DNA from: Heliocidaris tuberculata
Lineage: Eukaryota; Echinodermata; Echinoidea; Camarodonta; Echinometridae
Length of the DNA stretch: 64,000 nucleotides
Assembly (NCBI GenBank): GCA_025618425.1
Contig: CM046838.1
Span: 2,787,715-2,851,714, forward strand
Direction: 5' to 3'
Both the position numbers and the translations under genes were made by a program. Positions 48,899-61,084 of the stretch are shown here, in pieces. The notes under the pieces were generated by a model. It ran no database searches. It saw only the letters and a program-made list of their open reading frames with translations, and was not told the DNA's origin. Each line of letters opens with the position of its first letter. Positions within the stretch are counted from its first letter, which is position 1.

Positions 48899-49955
48899 CG
48901 ACGTTTTTTGGAAATAGGCGTTCTTCGACATTTGTTGGTACATTTTCCTACGCCATTTATGCCTTTTAAGGGTATATTTTACAATATCCTTTTAGTAGAA
49001 TTTGACACCAACAATTACTTCCTTTTGGGTCCAGTTTTGAGGTGCTTAGACGAGCATGGGTACCACTTCAGTCCGCGAGTGACCCCCCCCCCCCCCCCAG
49101 GTTCTGGGGCGTTTAAGTAATCTCTGTTTCGGGCGTCAGTTTCGGGTGTTATAGGTGCGAAAGGGTTTTAATTAACTATAAGTCTCGCGGTACTGTCGTC
49201 ATGAGACAAGAATGGATTTGGCCGACCTCTATGGATGGCCTGACTTTTAGTATAAGATTTGGGGCAGAAATCAAGACTAATAATTGTTTTACAGAATGTT
49301 TCGGGTCATGTGCCCCCTTGTTTTTGAAGCTGTTTAAAGGAGGAATTTTTTTTTTCAGGGGCGGAACTCCTATGCCTCCGCGGGGGGGGGGGGTGCATGT
49401 GCACCCAGTGCACCCCCCAGCCTACGCCCTTGCAGCTACCATTACGTCATCTTACTTACGGTAGTCCCAAATTCATCGGCAGCGGATGAATTACTCGTGT
49501 GTGCCCATAAGCCCACCACCGCACACTATAGGGCACACATAAGTAATTCATCTGCTCGTATAATGCATGCCGGTGAGGCGGAGCAAAGATGATTTGAAAT
49601 AAATTGATTAGAAATATTCATATAAAATGAATTCGTTGTTCTCAGTAAATTTAAAAAGCGTAAATGGTGTTTAATAAACATACTCTTTCCACTTTGACAC
49701 CTTAGCTGAAGTTGGCTAGCCTTTTATTATTTTTAAAGGATTTATTTCATCACTGGTGCACTTCCACTGTTTCAAAGTGCGAATGGGCGGAAATTTTGGC
49801 TAGCCTTGTTTCAGCCTAAATATCTTTTTTAATCGCTGGGAAAGTGCCCAAATGAGATACTTCATTTGGGAGATTTTGATATTTTGTCTTCAGTTCTGTG
49901 AATTTAAACGATTTCTACCCAGTGGTTTTCAAAATATGATTTTTAGACAACATTG
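48899..49955. other. No gene; homopolymer-rich repeat debris
   Basis: C and G runs at 49082-49099 and 49381-49393 sit in phrases (gcaccccccagcctacgccc) typical of degraded hAT-like termini. 49483-49550 is an imperfect palindrome (gaattactcgtgtgtgccc / gggcacacataagtaattc). Confidence 0.5.
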
Positions 49956-50049
49956 CGTGTTATAACGAAGGAATGAATGAATGAATTGACATTCATTCAT
50001 TCATTCATTCATTCATTCATTCATTCATTCATTCCTTCGTTATAACACG
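49956..50049. repeat. Palindromic (ATTC)n hairpin with unique 17-bp ends
   Basis: CGTGTTATAACGAAGGAATG at the left is exactly inverted at the right (cattccttcgttataacacg). The arms extend into (GAAT)n/(ATTC)n for about 31 bp with a loop of ATTC repeats. It is likely a minimal inverted-repeat element whose core became a microsatellite. Confidence 0.9.
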
Positions 50050-50307
50050 TAAGTGAATGGGGCCGTGAATTACTTATGTCATCCCTATGGCGAAGCCTAG
50101 CCTGGCGTTGCAAAAGGGAAGCGTCGAGCGTCGGCTGCTTGCGAAGCTTAGCGAATGCTCTAAAATAACCTTTTAAATAGCTTGTAGGCAAGTCCTATTT
50201 TATGTCATTTGAGACAGTACTACGTGAAATGTCGAATTAAGAGCGGTTTTTGTTCAATGCAATCTAGCAAACATGGACCCCCCCCCCCCTCGTCCCGTTC
50301 CCCCAAT

Positions 50308-50331
50308 CTCTCTCTCTCTCTCTCTCTCCCT

Positions 50332-50382
<51 letters not shown>

Positions 50383-50385
50383 TCT
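50308..50385. repeat. (CT)n microsatellite
   Basis: Almost uninterrupted tctctctc for about 75 bp, preceded by a C run at 50278-50290. Confidence 0.95.
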
Positions 50386-50389
50386 ATGA

Positions 50390-52985
50390 TTTAGTTTTCC
50401 TTTCCTGATCTCAATCAAGGAAAGTGGATTTTCATAATAAAGATGTAGGGCCTATCATAGACTTTTGGTTTAGTTCAAAGTTCTTAATGAAGCCTCTCTT
50501 TGACTGGACTGCATGTACAGCTGAATTAAACGCCAGCCCTGCCTTTACACAAGAAGGTAATTCTTAGTATCTGCAGGGATGAAGGAATCACTGAATAGCC
50601 TACAGCGACTAAAATATGTTAAAGACCATATGAATGTCCCCCAATCAAGTTGTATAGCTCTTCTAAAGGACAATGGAAAGCCTACCTAGTCGTTTGAATG
50701 TTGAAAAGAAGTTATAAAACTGGAAAAAAAGCTAGGATGGGACTGCAGTGAATGATCGAGGCAAGAAAAGTAAACTAGAAGATATCTGATACGAAAAAAT
50801 GTATACAGAAATAAAGGGGAATGTTTAAAATATGTAAGAGGGACATAGCTTATGGGCTGTCGCTGCCGGCCGCAGGCTACGCTGACGTCTGGGCCGCGGC
50901 AGCTAGCTGAGGACTGAACGTCAGCTACACCCTCAATTTTTTTTCACTATAACCCCCTGACTGCTTCCCCCGAAGCTTCCCCGTCTATTGTCACGTATTA
51001 GTAGCCCTAACCTTGTACGCCCACCCCCACACCCCCCCCCCCCCCACATACCCAATATTTCATGATTTTTTTCAATACATATTTTCCCCCTGAATTTAAC
51101 TGGCGCTTTCGCAAAAGCATTTTCATAAGGATCGAGACCCCCTCCCGTCCCGTTCAAATTTTATCGCCCATGCAGGTACAGAGATATAGAGAGAGAAAAA
51201 ATCGAAAGAAAGAAGTAGGGGGAGAAAGAAAGAGAGAGAGAGAAGGGGGAGGGGGAAGAGGATAGGCCTACGCACAGAAACATGAATGTATCCCGCCATT
51301 CAGCCTACGCCGGCCCCTCCCTCAAATAGAATATAGTGATTCTCCACCTGAAAATCGGTTTAATGACTAACATCTCATTTGTCTTTTAAAATACGGCTCT
51401 GTTTGAGATCTTGCAAAGGTTTTCTTTTTTGACCCCGGTCTTACAACACTTGTGTTGAATTTCGCATTTAAATAGACATTTCAAAACACTTAAATTCAAA
51501 TTATTTGATATCAATGTGTAAAATGATTATCAAAGAAGTAATGTTGACAATTTCAAGAAGTAAAATTATGCAAAACATGAAATTTAAGGCTAAAAAAGGG
51601 TACGGTGCGTAACGTGGACTTCACCTCTCGAAATATAGTCACCACGCAGTGCCGAGTTCGCCCTAGTGCCGAGTTAGCCCGACCCCAGTCTTACGATCCG
51701 ATTTTGAAAGAAAATGTTTACTGGATGTTGAGAGTTTGAAAGAAAGCTAGTATACAGTTAACACATACTTATACGGTTTATTGTGGTTCTGAATAGTTAC
51801 ATAGACAGTACGAGTTTGAAAGAAATTGGACAAAGAATAAGAAAGTTATGAATGTTTGAAAAGTGATATCACTACATCTATGCGAATATTAAATTGGCTA
51901 TTTGTGAATCGATTGTGACGTATTCACGGTCAACTTCCTCTCCCATTTGTCGTACACTCGGGGCAGTAGACAAAATATACTGTAGATAGCATTACTATAG
52001 GACTATAGGTCTTTAAAAAAAAAAAAAAGATCCTACAAAGTTACTCTCTCTTAAAAAAGAGTGAATTTTCACTAAGTTTTCACTCCCCTGGGAGTCACGT
52101 CAGTGATCACTTGTTTAGGAGTGAATATCGACTGACAATCGAGTGCTCTCTAAAAGGAAAAGAGTGAAGTTTCACTCTATTTTCACTCTACATGTCAATA
52201 AGTTTCGCGCAATTTGTTGCATTTGCGCGTAACCTGAATGTCATCAGAATGACACGTGCGCGCCACTGATCTCTGTAGAGATCAGTGGTGCGCGCGCACA
52301 GAATCAGTCTAAAAACACAAAATATTTCATAACTAATTCATAAAAAGGCCAGAATTCTACAAAACCAGTAGAAGTCAAAATAAGAAAGGTCAAACCTAAA
52401 ACTCTTACTCTTTTAAGAAACCTTTTAACTGGTTAATTTCCACCATTAACAGCACTGCTAACCAATTAACAAAATTACCTTGTCACTGCGAGTCGATTAC
52501 TTTCCCCATAGAAACACGTGTAATTTGGGTGTTCTACGTTTTTGTGAGGCAACATAAAAAGGCCGTTTTCAAACAAAATTGGCCAGAATTCTACATATGA
52601 GATGATTACATATTTATGCTCAGCAGCTTCTTTGTTTCTTCAATATTCATATTCCTTTTTAACTGAATTAAATTGTTAAAAAGTGAAAAAGATATAAGTA
52701 TTTCTAAAAGTTGAAATTTACGTTTTTCATGATAAATGTACAGGGTTCTATGGAGGGAATCGCAGATGGAAAGTGATACGCGCGCGCGCATGGTTGAGAA
52801 TGCAACACACTTTTTGGTATGTTTTCATTCCCCCGTGGAGTGACGTCAGTGATCACTCGATTTTTTTTTTTTTTTTTTTTTTTTAATAGAGATTGTGTGC
52901 ATTTTGGAAAAAAAAAGAAGACATTTTAGTCATTTTGTGTGTTGGAGCGAATAGGAAGTCTAGAGTGACCGCCGCTGCTTCGTAT
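50390..52985. other. No gene; repeat-derived sequence
   Basis: Holds a GC-rich patch at 50860-50920, a C run near 51030-51045 and a GA-rich tract at 51178-51262. Between 52020 and 52870 gagtgaa/ttcactc words recur, and gtcacgtcagtgatcact appears at 52094 and as gtgacgtcagtgatcact at 52840. A T run lies at 52860-52884. Confidence 0.5.
52256..52302. repeat. GC-rich near-perfect hairpin
   Basis: GTGCGCGCCACTGATCTCT faces AGAGATCAGTGGTGCGCGC across a 3-nt loop, with one mismatch and a longer alternating GC stretch on the right. Confidence 0.85.
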
Positions 52986-53587
52986 CCGGACACCTACCCC
53001 CCTGGACAACCACCCCCCGGGCCCCCGGGTAACCACCCCTAGGATAACCACCCTCTAGGACAACTACCCCCTAGGACAACTACCCCTAGGGCAACCACCC
53101 CCTAGGACGACTACCGGGCCCCCGGGACATTACCCTCTAGGCTCTAGGATGATTACCCCCCGACTAACTACCCCCTAGGGCAACACCCTCTAGGACAACT
53201 ACCCCCCCAGACAAGTACCCCCTAGGACAAAACCCCCCTAGGACAACTACTCCCGGACAACTTCCCCCCAGACAACTAACTACCCCCTAGGACAACCACC
53301 CTCTAGGGCAACTACCCCCGGACAACTACCCCCAGACAACTACCCCTAGGACAACCACCCTCTAGGACAACTACTACCCCCCCCCCCGGACAACTACCCC
53401 ATGAACATCTACCCTCTAGGACAACTACCCCCTGGACAACTACCCCCCCGGACAACTACCCCCCGGAAAACTACCCCTGGACAACTACCCCCTAGGACAA
53501 CCACCCCCTAGGACAACTACCCCCCGGACAACTACCCCCAGACAACTACCCCCCAGGACAACCACCCTCTAGGAAAAGTACCCCAAA
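52986..53587 (+). repeat. 16-bp minisatellite, left copy of a large inverted pair
   Basis: About 37 variants of taccccctaggacaac/caccccctaggacaac. The order of distinctive variant units from the outside (gggtaac, cctaggataac, cctaggacgac, cgggaca, ctaggatga, ccgactaac, cctagggcaac) is repeated, in reverse complement, from the outside of 62880-63669. This shows common descent as one inverted duplication. Confidence 0.93.
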
Positions 53588-53846
53588 TTGGACTGAACAT
53601 CACATTGAACAAGATTGTGCTCCTTCGCTACGCTTGCTCTCCAAAATAGAATTAATATGACCTTTAGCAAAATTTCTGCCCCGACCTGCAACAATATAAC
53701 CCAGATGATATACCAAATTTTATTTTAAAAAGTGTTTGTTTTCGCTCATGCTTGCTCGCTTAATTGTTCCTACTCCAACTTCCAACAATAAAACCTAGTT
53801 TATCACATTAAAAAAAAAAAAATTAGTTTATGTTTTGTTTTGGTTG

Positions 53847-53877
<31 letters not shown>

Positions 53878-53989
53878 TTTTTTGGGGGGGGGGGGGGTTG
53901 CTCGCTCGCCACGCTCGCTGGCCGAAATGGAAGTACCACTAAAAGCACATTGAATACGACTGAATAATCGTACTCTTAGACCCCTTTCA

Positions 53990-54210
53990 CACTCACTTCG
54001 TTAGAGCGGTCTAACTAAGACCCGTTCCTCAAGAGCGGTTCTGAGGTGAGGTCGAATGCCAAAGTGGTCCAGGAAGCGTTCTTCTGGAGCGCCCCAGAAG
54101 ACCACCTAGGGAGGTGGTTGAGGAACGGTTCTTAGTTAGACCCAGGCCCCTAAAGCTCCGCCATTTTGTCGGGGTCCATTAGAAGGCCCGATAAGCACTT
54201 TACATAATTC
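53990..54210 (+). repeat. Left arm of an inverted repeat (partner 59826-60330)
   Basis: Reads ttcacactcacttcgttaga gcggtctaac, then cccgttcctcaagagcggtt, and further in ccattagaaggcccgataag cac. The same words, inverted, occur at 60290-60330 (gagcggtctaacagggagtg tga), 60270-60300 (accgttcctctagagcggtc) and 59826 (gtgcttatcgggctcttc). Confidence 0.7.
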
Positions 54211-54925
54211 ATGAGCGTAAATGCATGATTCATTTTGTAAGATGCTCCCCGAGAGTAGCATTTGTTTGTACGCGGTACGAAACACATTACGCGCATCAGC
54301 TTAGAGCATGCGCAGTGAGAAAGGTCAAATTCAGTAATATATGCATTTATGGTAATGTATTCATCGCTTCAACGTACAGATTCGGCGAATCAGCGTCGGT
54401 AATTTCTAATTGTGGCAGACGGCGCTCGGTCAATGCACTTTAATTGTAATCGATCTCCGAATCAAAATATATCGCTTTGCAAATTTGTAAACAAGTAAAT
54501 AAAGCTAAAAATGCAACCGGACACAAATCTAATCATGAAATGCGGATAATGTAAAAATAAATGTAAAGGTACTTGACACGTTACCAGTGGCATAAGTCTG
54601 TTTTGTTGTTGATATGCTTAATACCGGTGAATATATTCATTCGATATGCATAAAGGATAATGATAAATAAATAAATACATACACGTCTAATGAAATTTAA
54701 AAAAAAAAAACAAAAAAAAAACCTCTTGCAGTGTAGGACTTTTTTAGGGATGGTTTTCATAACAGAAAGCATATCCTATATTTTGGGGGTGAGGGGATGG
54801 GGTCCTTTAGTTCATTTAGGTTTTTTCGTCAACCTTTTAGTTAGTCTTGATGTAAATGATTTTTTTTTTCAGTTTACGTTTGTTTTTTTTTTGGAAGGGA
54901 TTTTTTTTTATTAATAGGAACAATC

Positions 54926-55251
54926 CATTAGCGTAGCTGAGGGGGGGGGGGCAGGGGGGGGGCAGAGTGCCCCCCGACAACTTTTCCTCCCATTTTTTTC
55001 TTGCTTGTCAGAGAATTATGGAGGAAAATATGTGATAACCCCCCCCCCCCAGGGATGGGGAAAATAGGTTACCCCCCCCCCCCCCCCAACTGGGCGAGTT
55101 TTGTTTTGGAGAGCTGGCGAGAAGAAAAAAATACGGGTCTCCCTTCAAGCAGAATTTTAGAATATACAAATTTTGTTTTGTATGCTTGTCAGAGAATTAT
55201 GGAGGAAAACATCTGATAACTCCCCCCCCCCCCCCAAACTGAGCACCACTG
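54926..55251. mobile_element. hAT-like MITE with 8-bp target duplication GAACAATC
   Basis: Starts CATTAGCGTAGCTGAGGGG and ends GAGCACCACTG. GAACAATC occurs immediately outside both ends (54918-54925 and 55252-55259). The interior has two copies, 177 bp apart, of cttgtcagagaattatggag gaaaa followed by C runs. An 8-bp duplication fits hAT. Confidence 0.8.
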
Positions 55252-55328
55252 GAACAATCAAAATACTGGGAAGAATTATCTTCTAACTTTTAATTTGCAT
55301 TTGTGAGTAAAATTTATATGTTGCCATT

Positions 55329-55916
55329 CACTAGCGTACCCAAGGGGGCCGGTGGCAAGGGGGCAGAGAGGGTCTACTCCCTTTGAATAATGGTCCTTAT
55401 GAGTTTATGAATAGTGACCCTCTTTTCTTTTTATGAATAGCGACCCTTCAGGTATAGGAAATTACACATTATGAATAGCGGTCCTTATGAACCACTGATC
55501 CTTATGAATAGCGGTCCTTATGACTAGCAAGGTTACCCCAGGGAGAGTGCCCCCTGACAAGTTTTGACCAAAAAAAAAAAAGGTTATCGGGTTCCTGAAA
55601 AAGATTCTCGACACCCCCCCCCCCACTGAGCGATCTTTGGAGGGCTGCCTATTTTCGGAACTGATAACCTTTTTTTTTTCTTTAATGCTTGTCAGAGAAT
55701 TATGGAGGAAAACTGGACCCCATAAAATCTGATAACCCCCTCCCCCCCATCCACTAAGCAACTTTTGGGGGGCTGGCGGAAACAAAAAATTCTCGACCCC
55801 CCCCCCCCCCTCCCCCCGAGTGACTTTTGGAGGGCTGGGGGGGGAATTGTCGCCAATGATAACCCCCCCCCTTTTTTTTTAACCCCTCTTGACACCAAGG
55901 TCCAGATACGCCACTG
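55329..55916. mobile_element. hAT-like MITE with 8-bp target duplication TTGCCATT
   Basis: Starts CACTAGCGTACCCAAGG and ends CCAAGGTCCAGATACGCCACTG (last 22 bases), inverted repeats of about 17 bp. TTGCCATT lies directly outside both ends (55321-55328 and 55917-55924). The interior has tatgaatagcggtccttatg repeats and long C/T runs. Confidence 0.85.
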
Positions 55917-56054
55917 TTGCCATTCCTTTCCAGCTTTCATGCCTGTAAGTCACCACTCAATCACAAGTCTTATACAATACCATTCATTTTCATCATCTTG
56001 TGACTGACCATTCCAGTCAAAGCTTATTGTCTTCACTCTTCCTTTCACACACGC

Positions 56055-56462
56055 AGGGGTGTCGCTAGAGAATTTTGAATGGGGCAATAGTAACTGTGCC
56101 GAGAAAAAAAAATTCCCACAAATTTCCAACAATGAAAAAAGTAAAACTGAAGTATATATTTTTATATATTTTTTGACATACCAAAATACTGACAGTTTGA
56201 AACATTACAAATATTAAGGTGTATTGCCATCCCGCCACCCCAGGGGTGCATCCAGGATTTTGTAAAAGATGGGGCACACACTGCAGAAAATTCTCTGACA
56301 AGTTGAAAAAGGTCATTTCAAAGGAGGCGGGGGGAGGGGGAACAATCTTGAAGTTGTATACAGAAGGTATGTCACTCTGTATCAAGGGGGGCATGGGCCG
56401 GAAGTGCCCCCTAAATCTGATACTGCCCCCTTCCACCCCCACCCCCTCGAGCAACACCACTG
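56055..56462. mobile_element. Damaged, possibly nested hAT-like fragments
   Basis: CAGGGGTGTCGCTAGAG at 56054 and CAGGGGTGCATCCAGGATTTT at 56241 look like two left termini, and GAGCAACACCACTG near 56450 like a right terminus. No convincing 8-bp duplication is visible. Confidence 0.45.
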
Positions 56463-57089
56463 CTTTTTCTCTCATTTTTTTTATCTTTCTCATTCCATTC
56501 TAACTCTGGCCTACCTTTCACACAAACTTTGCATTTAACATTTCTAGTTATGGAACCCCCGCCCCCCCCCCCCCCCCCCTCTGAAAACTCTATGTAAAAG
56601 TATATCACATTAACATTATCATTAAAATGAGAATTCAAGTTTGAATTAAAAAAGCTCTTAGAATATGTAAATGTTTAAGGCAACTGGATCCATGACTTTC
56701 CATCCCCTTAACATGATAAAAGAGATGAACTAAATCCTTTTTTGTTTTTGTTGTCTATTTAATAACAATAAATATCAATTCAAATAATAAGTTTATAATT
56801 TGAAAAAAAAGAGAAGAAAATCTTGAAATTACACATCCTTGCAGAAGTCTAGTGGTAAGTCAAATTTTCATATCACTTACTAGTATATCATTGAATGAAT
56901 TTTCGGTTTTTCTCCCTCAAGTTCTCAAGCAATTTGCGTATCAACTGTTTCATTCTATTATACTGTTGAAATGGTCACCGACATAAATAAAAAATCTAGG
57001 TTTTGTTAAATTTCATTCAGCTGAAGGCACTTATTTTTTAGAATTTCAGCAAATGCAATATTCGAACAAAAATCCTCCAAATCAGAGAC
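56463..57089. other. No recognisable gene
   Basis: AT-rich sequence with a C run at 56560-56579; otherwise nothing seen. Confidence 0.5.
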
Positions 57090-57094
57090 CCTTG

Positions 57095-59660
57095 TTAGGG
57101 ATATCTGTACTGTTTTATTCTGAATGAAATCCCCAACTTCATTACGTGTATCCACTCGTGAGACTGCTGATCTAGTTTACAGGAATGAAGAGCTGTAGTG
57201 GTAATCCATAAGTCTGTTGAATGAAAAGAGAAAATAGAACAAATTAAAAACTATTAAGGTCGTAAACAATAAGAAAGGACTGCAATGTGCCAGATATGTA
57301 TATATGCATGACTCCAACAGAGTGAATATTGCTTGATATAAAGCTATTTTACCCACATTCATTAAAATTAAGTTCTTTTGTAAGCATGATAATGGAAATG
57401 ATGAATCCTTATAAAAATTAAATAAAATTCCCATAATTCACTAAAAATTCTTTTTCAGGTCAGACGGAAAGGAAATTACAATAGTTTCAAATAACGTCCT
57501 TCCTCTTCAAGTTGTGTACTATTAATATAGGCCTATTATATATTTTTCATTTTTTTTTTTTTTTTTTTGGGGGGGGGGTATTGTCAAATTTAATTATGCA
57601 CAGTAGAGGCCTACCTCTCCAAGCTTGAGCATGCAGGTCAGTTTATCTGCCCTTTGTTCATTTCTGCGGATTGTGTATCTCAGTATTCTTTCACCATCCA
57701 TTGTAAAGAATCATGCTGTGTAAAAAAAAAGGATAAAAATAAATAAATTTATAAGTACATGTGTAAATGAAAGTAATTTAGAGGTACACAATATATATTT
57801 TGCAGAAATACTTGTACTCCACTAATTCTGACTTTATTTGATCTTCTCAAACATCTAAATACATCTAATTTAGATCATAGATCAAAGCTCAAAAGAGACC
57901 GTTTTCACAGAATGTATTATGAATAAATGTGAAGTGTAATCTTTTCCTTCTTCTCCATGCTTACACACAATGCTGGGCTTTGTTGGTAATGGTTTAAAAT
58001 GTTTGTATAAAGGACAAGCTATTCAAAAATCAATGGCAACTAGTAAGGGCACCTGTAATATGCTTTTAACGAACACATTTAGGTACCCCTGGAAGCCCTA
58101 ATTGCTTTTATAGTTCATTTCCTTGTTTCCTGTTAAATTACAATATTTATGATAATCATAAAAATTTTAATTGATTCGAATTACATTATACATTTATAAG
58201 CATAGAGATACTCAGGAAATGTTCTGTAAACTTACCTGTAATTTAGGAAGGCTAAATTTCTGCTTCATCATGTATGGTCAACAGTTTGCGCAATGTTTGA
58301 ATAACATTTCTTGGGTTCCTTTCCATTTTGATCTGTTAAAAAAAAAAATGAAAACAGATTTGTCACTTTTTTTGGTCTTTCTTGATAGTCATAGCTACAT
58401 TGATAATACTTGTTTTTATGAGGCAAATGAATTCCAGTCCATTATTATTCATAGGTCAAAATTCAATAATCATCAGTTATCTTATGTTTATTAAGGTGCA
58501 TTCAAGCTACATAAGTTTCTTGGAAAGAAAAAGAAACAGCCTCAGCAACAAAACTTTCTAGTGACGTGTGACTGAAATTTTGAACAGGGATCCCTGGCTT
58601 TAAACACCAGACTGAATTTTTTCCCAAAATACATTTGACTCCTCCCCCCCCCCCCTCAAAAAAAAAAAAAAAAAAAAAAAATCATAGTCTATCAGACTCT
58701 AGTTAACTTACAGTCAGTTTAAGTGACCAAATGGCATGGATTTAACCAAATATAGAAGATACAAGTCTTTTAAGAACGAAAAAAAGTCAGGCATGAAAGT
58801 GAAGTTGAACAGAGTTCTTATGAAACATGGTTAGAGATCTACTTAGTACTTTGACTTTGTCCCCCAAGCACAGCTTTAGCCCTAGCCAAGTCTATATCTA
58901 CTCAAGATACACTATCCTTCATTCAGACTTCGGTTTATTGAATAAAATTTCAACAAATATTCAGAGTTCAAAACAGTAAACCTCGTGTAACATTAATGAA
59001 TTCATTATTCATATCAGCACTAATTTTGGTCTACATATCTTATCAAAATCATCGACATCGTACTTCGTAGAATCCCACCACACAGTCACAGTTTCCATAT
59101 CTAACGTTAACCGAAGTCTCGCAGACTAGATCTAGATCTAGAGATCTACGTTAAATCCAAGTCCAAGTTGGACTAATACGCTTGTGTGCAGCATACAGAT
59201 GAACAATATGAGGAAAAGCTTATGCAATATAGTCTATCATCATTCAAAGAGTTTACAAACGTTAGATCTGTTTAGATCTTCTTATATCCAACTTGTTTGC
59301 ATGTAGTGAATTTTGAGTGACGCTGTCGAAATAGCCATCGCGCCGGTGGCTGGAACTGACCCGTGACTGCCCGTGTAGCTGTCATGAGCCGCAGCGTGTG
59401 AAGACCGTCGATCTCCGTGTCAAATTCCATGTCGACGATAAATTTAGAACTGTAATTTCGAGAGAAAATTGTTTAAATCCTTTTTCAACACAACTCTTGT
59501 GAATTCTTTTGTAATGTAGATAAATTATCATAGATCACCTAGAATTGTACAAGTTATTTTTTATTAATAAACTAAATGTACGAAATTTAATGATAATTTG
59601 AGCTCTACTCACCTTGTCCTTTTGAACTAATATCTCTCATTTCGTGCGGATGACGTAATT
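57095..59660 (-). CDS. Candidate small spliced gene, 42-residue product, unrecognised
   Basis: Four exons are suggested by splice signals on the minus strand. E1 ends at 59613 (donor GTGAGT). E2 is 58236-58332 (acceptor after a T-rich run, donor GTAAGT). E3 is 57615-57715 (acceptor preceded by nine T and ACACAG, donor GTAGGC). E4 begins at 57213 and has an AATAAA about 55 bp after the stop. The best reading frame starts in E3 with a good context (ACAATGG at 57699) and reads MDGERILRYTIRRNEQRADK then LTCMLKLGE, joining in phase to TYGLPLQLFIPVN and TAG at 57172. E1 and E2 hold short upstream frames only (for example MERNPRNVIQ in E2). The product is unknown to me, with no membrane segment or zinc motif. 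It could instead be a non-coding RNA. Splice logic is seen in the sequence; expression is inferred. Confidence 0.35.
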
Positions 59661-59825
59661 GCATATAATCTGCATAATTAATAGGTCTTGAATTGACGAA
59701 GTTGAGGTCAAGTAAATTTTGATCGATACTATCGAATTATGTACATATTCATGACCTAGCATCCAATCAAAGTTTCATAATAAACTGACACGCACAAGAA
59801 ATATGAATAATGCAACGTATCGGGT

Positions 59826-60039
59826 GCTTATCGGGCTCTTCAAATGATCCGAAAGAGGCGGGGCCTAATTCCATTCGCGTAATGATTTCCGCGCGTGCTG
59901 CTTTCCGTCTAGTAAATCTATTATACGTCTATGCTTATCGGGCTCTTCAAATGATCCGAAAGAGGCGGGGCCTAATTCCATTCGCGTAATGATTTCCGCG
60001 CGTGCTGCTTTCCGTCTAGTAAATCTATAATACGTCTAT
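59826..60039. repeat. Near-perfect tandem duplication, 107-bp unit
   Basis: The segment from gcttatcgggctcttcaaat to aaatctattatacgtctat is followed directly by a copy that differs at a single base that I can see (ctattata versus ctataata). It lies at the inner edge of the right inverted-repeat arm and holds GC-rich ttccgcgcgtgctgctttcc. Confidence 0.95.
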
Positions 60040-60330
60040 GGTTAGACCGCTCTAACGTGCAGTGTGAAACCGAAAGCTATCCTAAAGCGTATTTCAACCG
60101 GAGGTTAGTGTGTGTGTTGCGCGAGAAATGCATCAGGCAGGCAGTATACGGTTTGAATTCCGCGCGAAAAAAATTGACCCGCTGACCTGAGCTGCCATAG
60201 CAACAAGATCACTTTGACTCGTTGAGCGATTTGAGACTTAAAAAATGCGCGGAGTGTGAAAGCAATCAAACCGTTCTTCAAGAACCGTTCCTCTAGAGCG
60301 GTCTAACTTGGAGCGGTCTAACAGGGAGTG
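60040..60330 (-). repeat. Right arm of an inverted repeat (partner 53990-54210)
   Basis: Ends gagcggtctaacagggagtg tga and contains ttagaccgctctaacgtgca and accgttcctctagagcggtc, inverted relative to the left arm. The unmatched centre (cgcgcgaaaaaaattgaccc) is specific to this arm. Confidence 0.7.
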
Positions 60331-61084
60331 TGATTATTGTAAAACATTGCCTTAGATTTCTTCAATGCATGAAGGCAGGTATTCCCATGTCCAATATCAA
60401 CTCTCTATTGGACGTTTTGCATGGTCAACAATTAAGGGGGGGGGGCGGGAAGGAAAACAAATATTCCAGCCGTTTTGTCACCTCCCCCCTCTCCCTCACG
60501 CACTCTACAATTATGCAACTCGTTACAAAGCTACCACCCAATCGAGTATTAAAGGAAATTAGCATTGTGGTTTTAAAAAATAGTATGGGTATACAATTAT
60601 GTTCAGATGGATGAGAAAGCAACCTAGATCACAATGTTAGGAAATTTATGCCTTTTCACCATCAAGATATTTTTGAATACTAGCATGTTGATTTTGAAAC
60701 ATTTATTCCATCAAAAACGCTATCATAATCACGGAGAGAATAATCAGATCTTCACACTTTTGAGACACTTATTAGATTATCATGAAACGACACAATTTTG
60801 ACACGCTCATTTCAGGGGGCACTGTGCACCCTATTTTTGGAAGAAAAAAAAAATTTGGCATAGTTCTGGCAAATTTCGGCAAAATTTTCAATAAATTTGG
60901 GCAAAATTCGACAAAATCCTGTATTAAAATACCTGACACTAAGAAAAAATTGGGAAAATTAATTGAAAAAGAAAGAAAATCATGTTTACACACAACATGA
61001 TTTCCCGGAATTAATGCTTTTTTGTATGTTTCACTTTCTGTGTATTATTTCAATAACTATTATTATTAAGATGAATCAAAAGAC
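60331..61084. other. No recognisable gene
   Basis: A G run lies at 60435-60443. aaatttcggcaaaattttca and similar words near 60870-60910 are local tandem drift. Nothing else recognised. Confidence 0.5.

Noticed and set aside
59272..59430. 52-residue minus-strand frame MEFDTEIDGLHTLRLMTATR...
   Set aside because: Lies between E1 and E2 of the candidate small gene, has no suitable donor in phase, and resembles no family.
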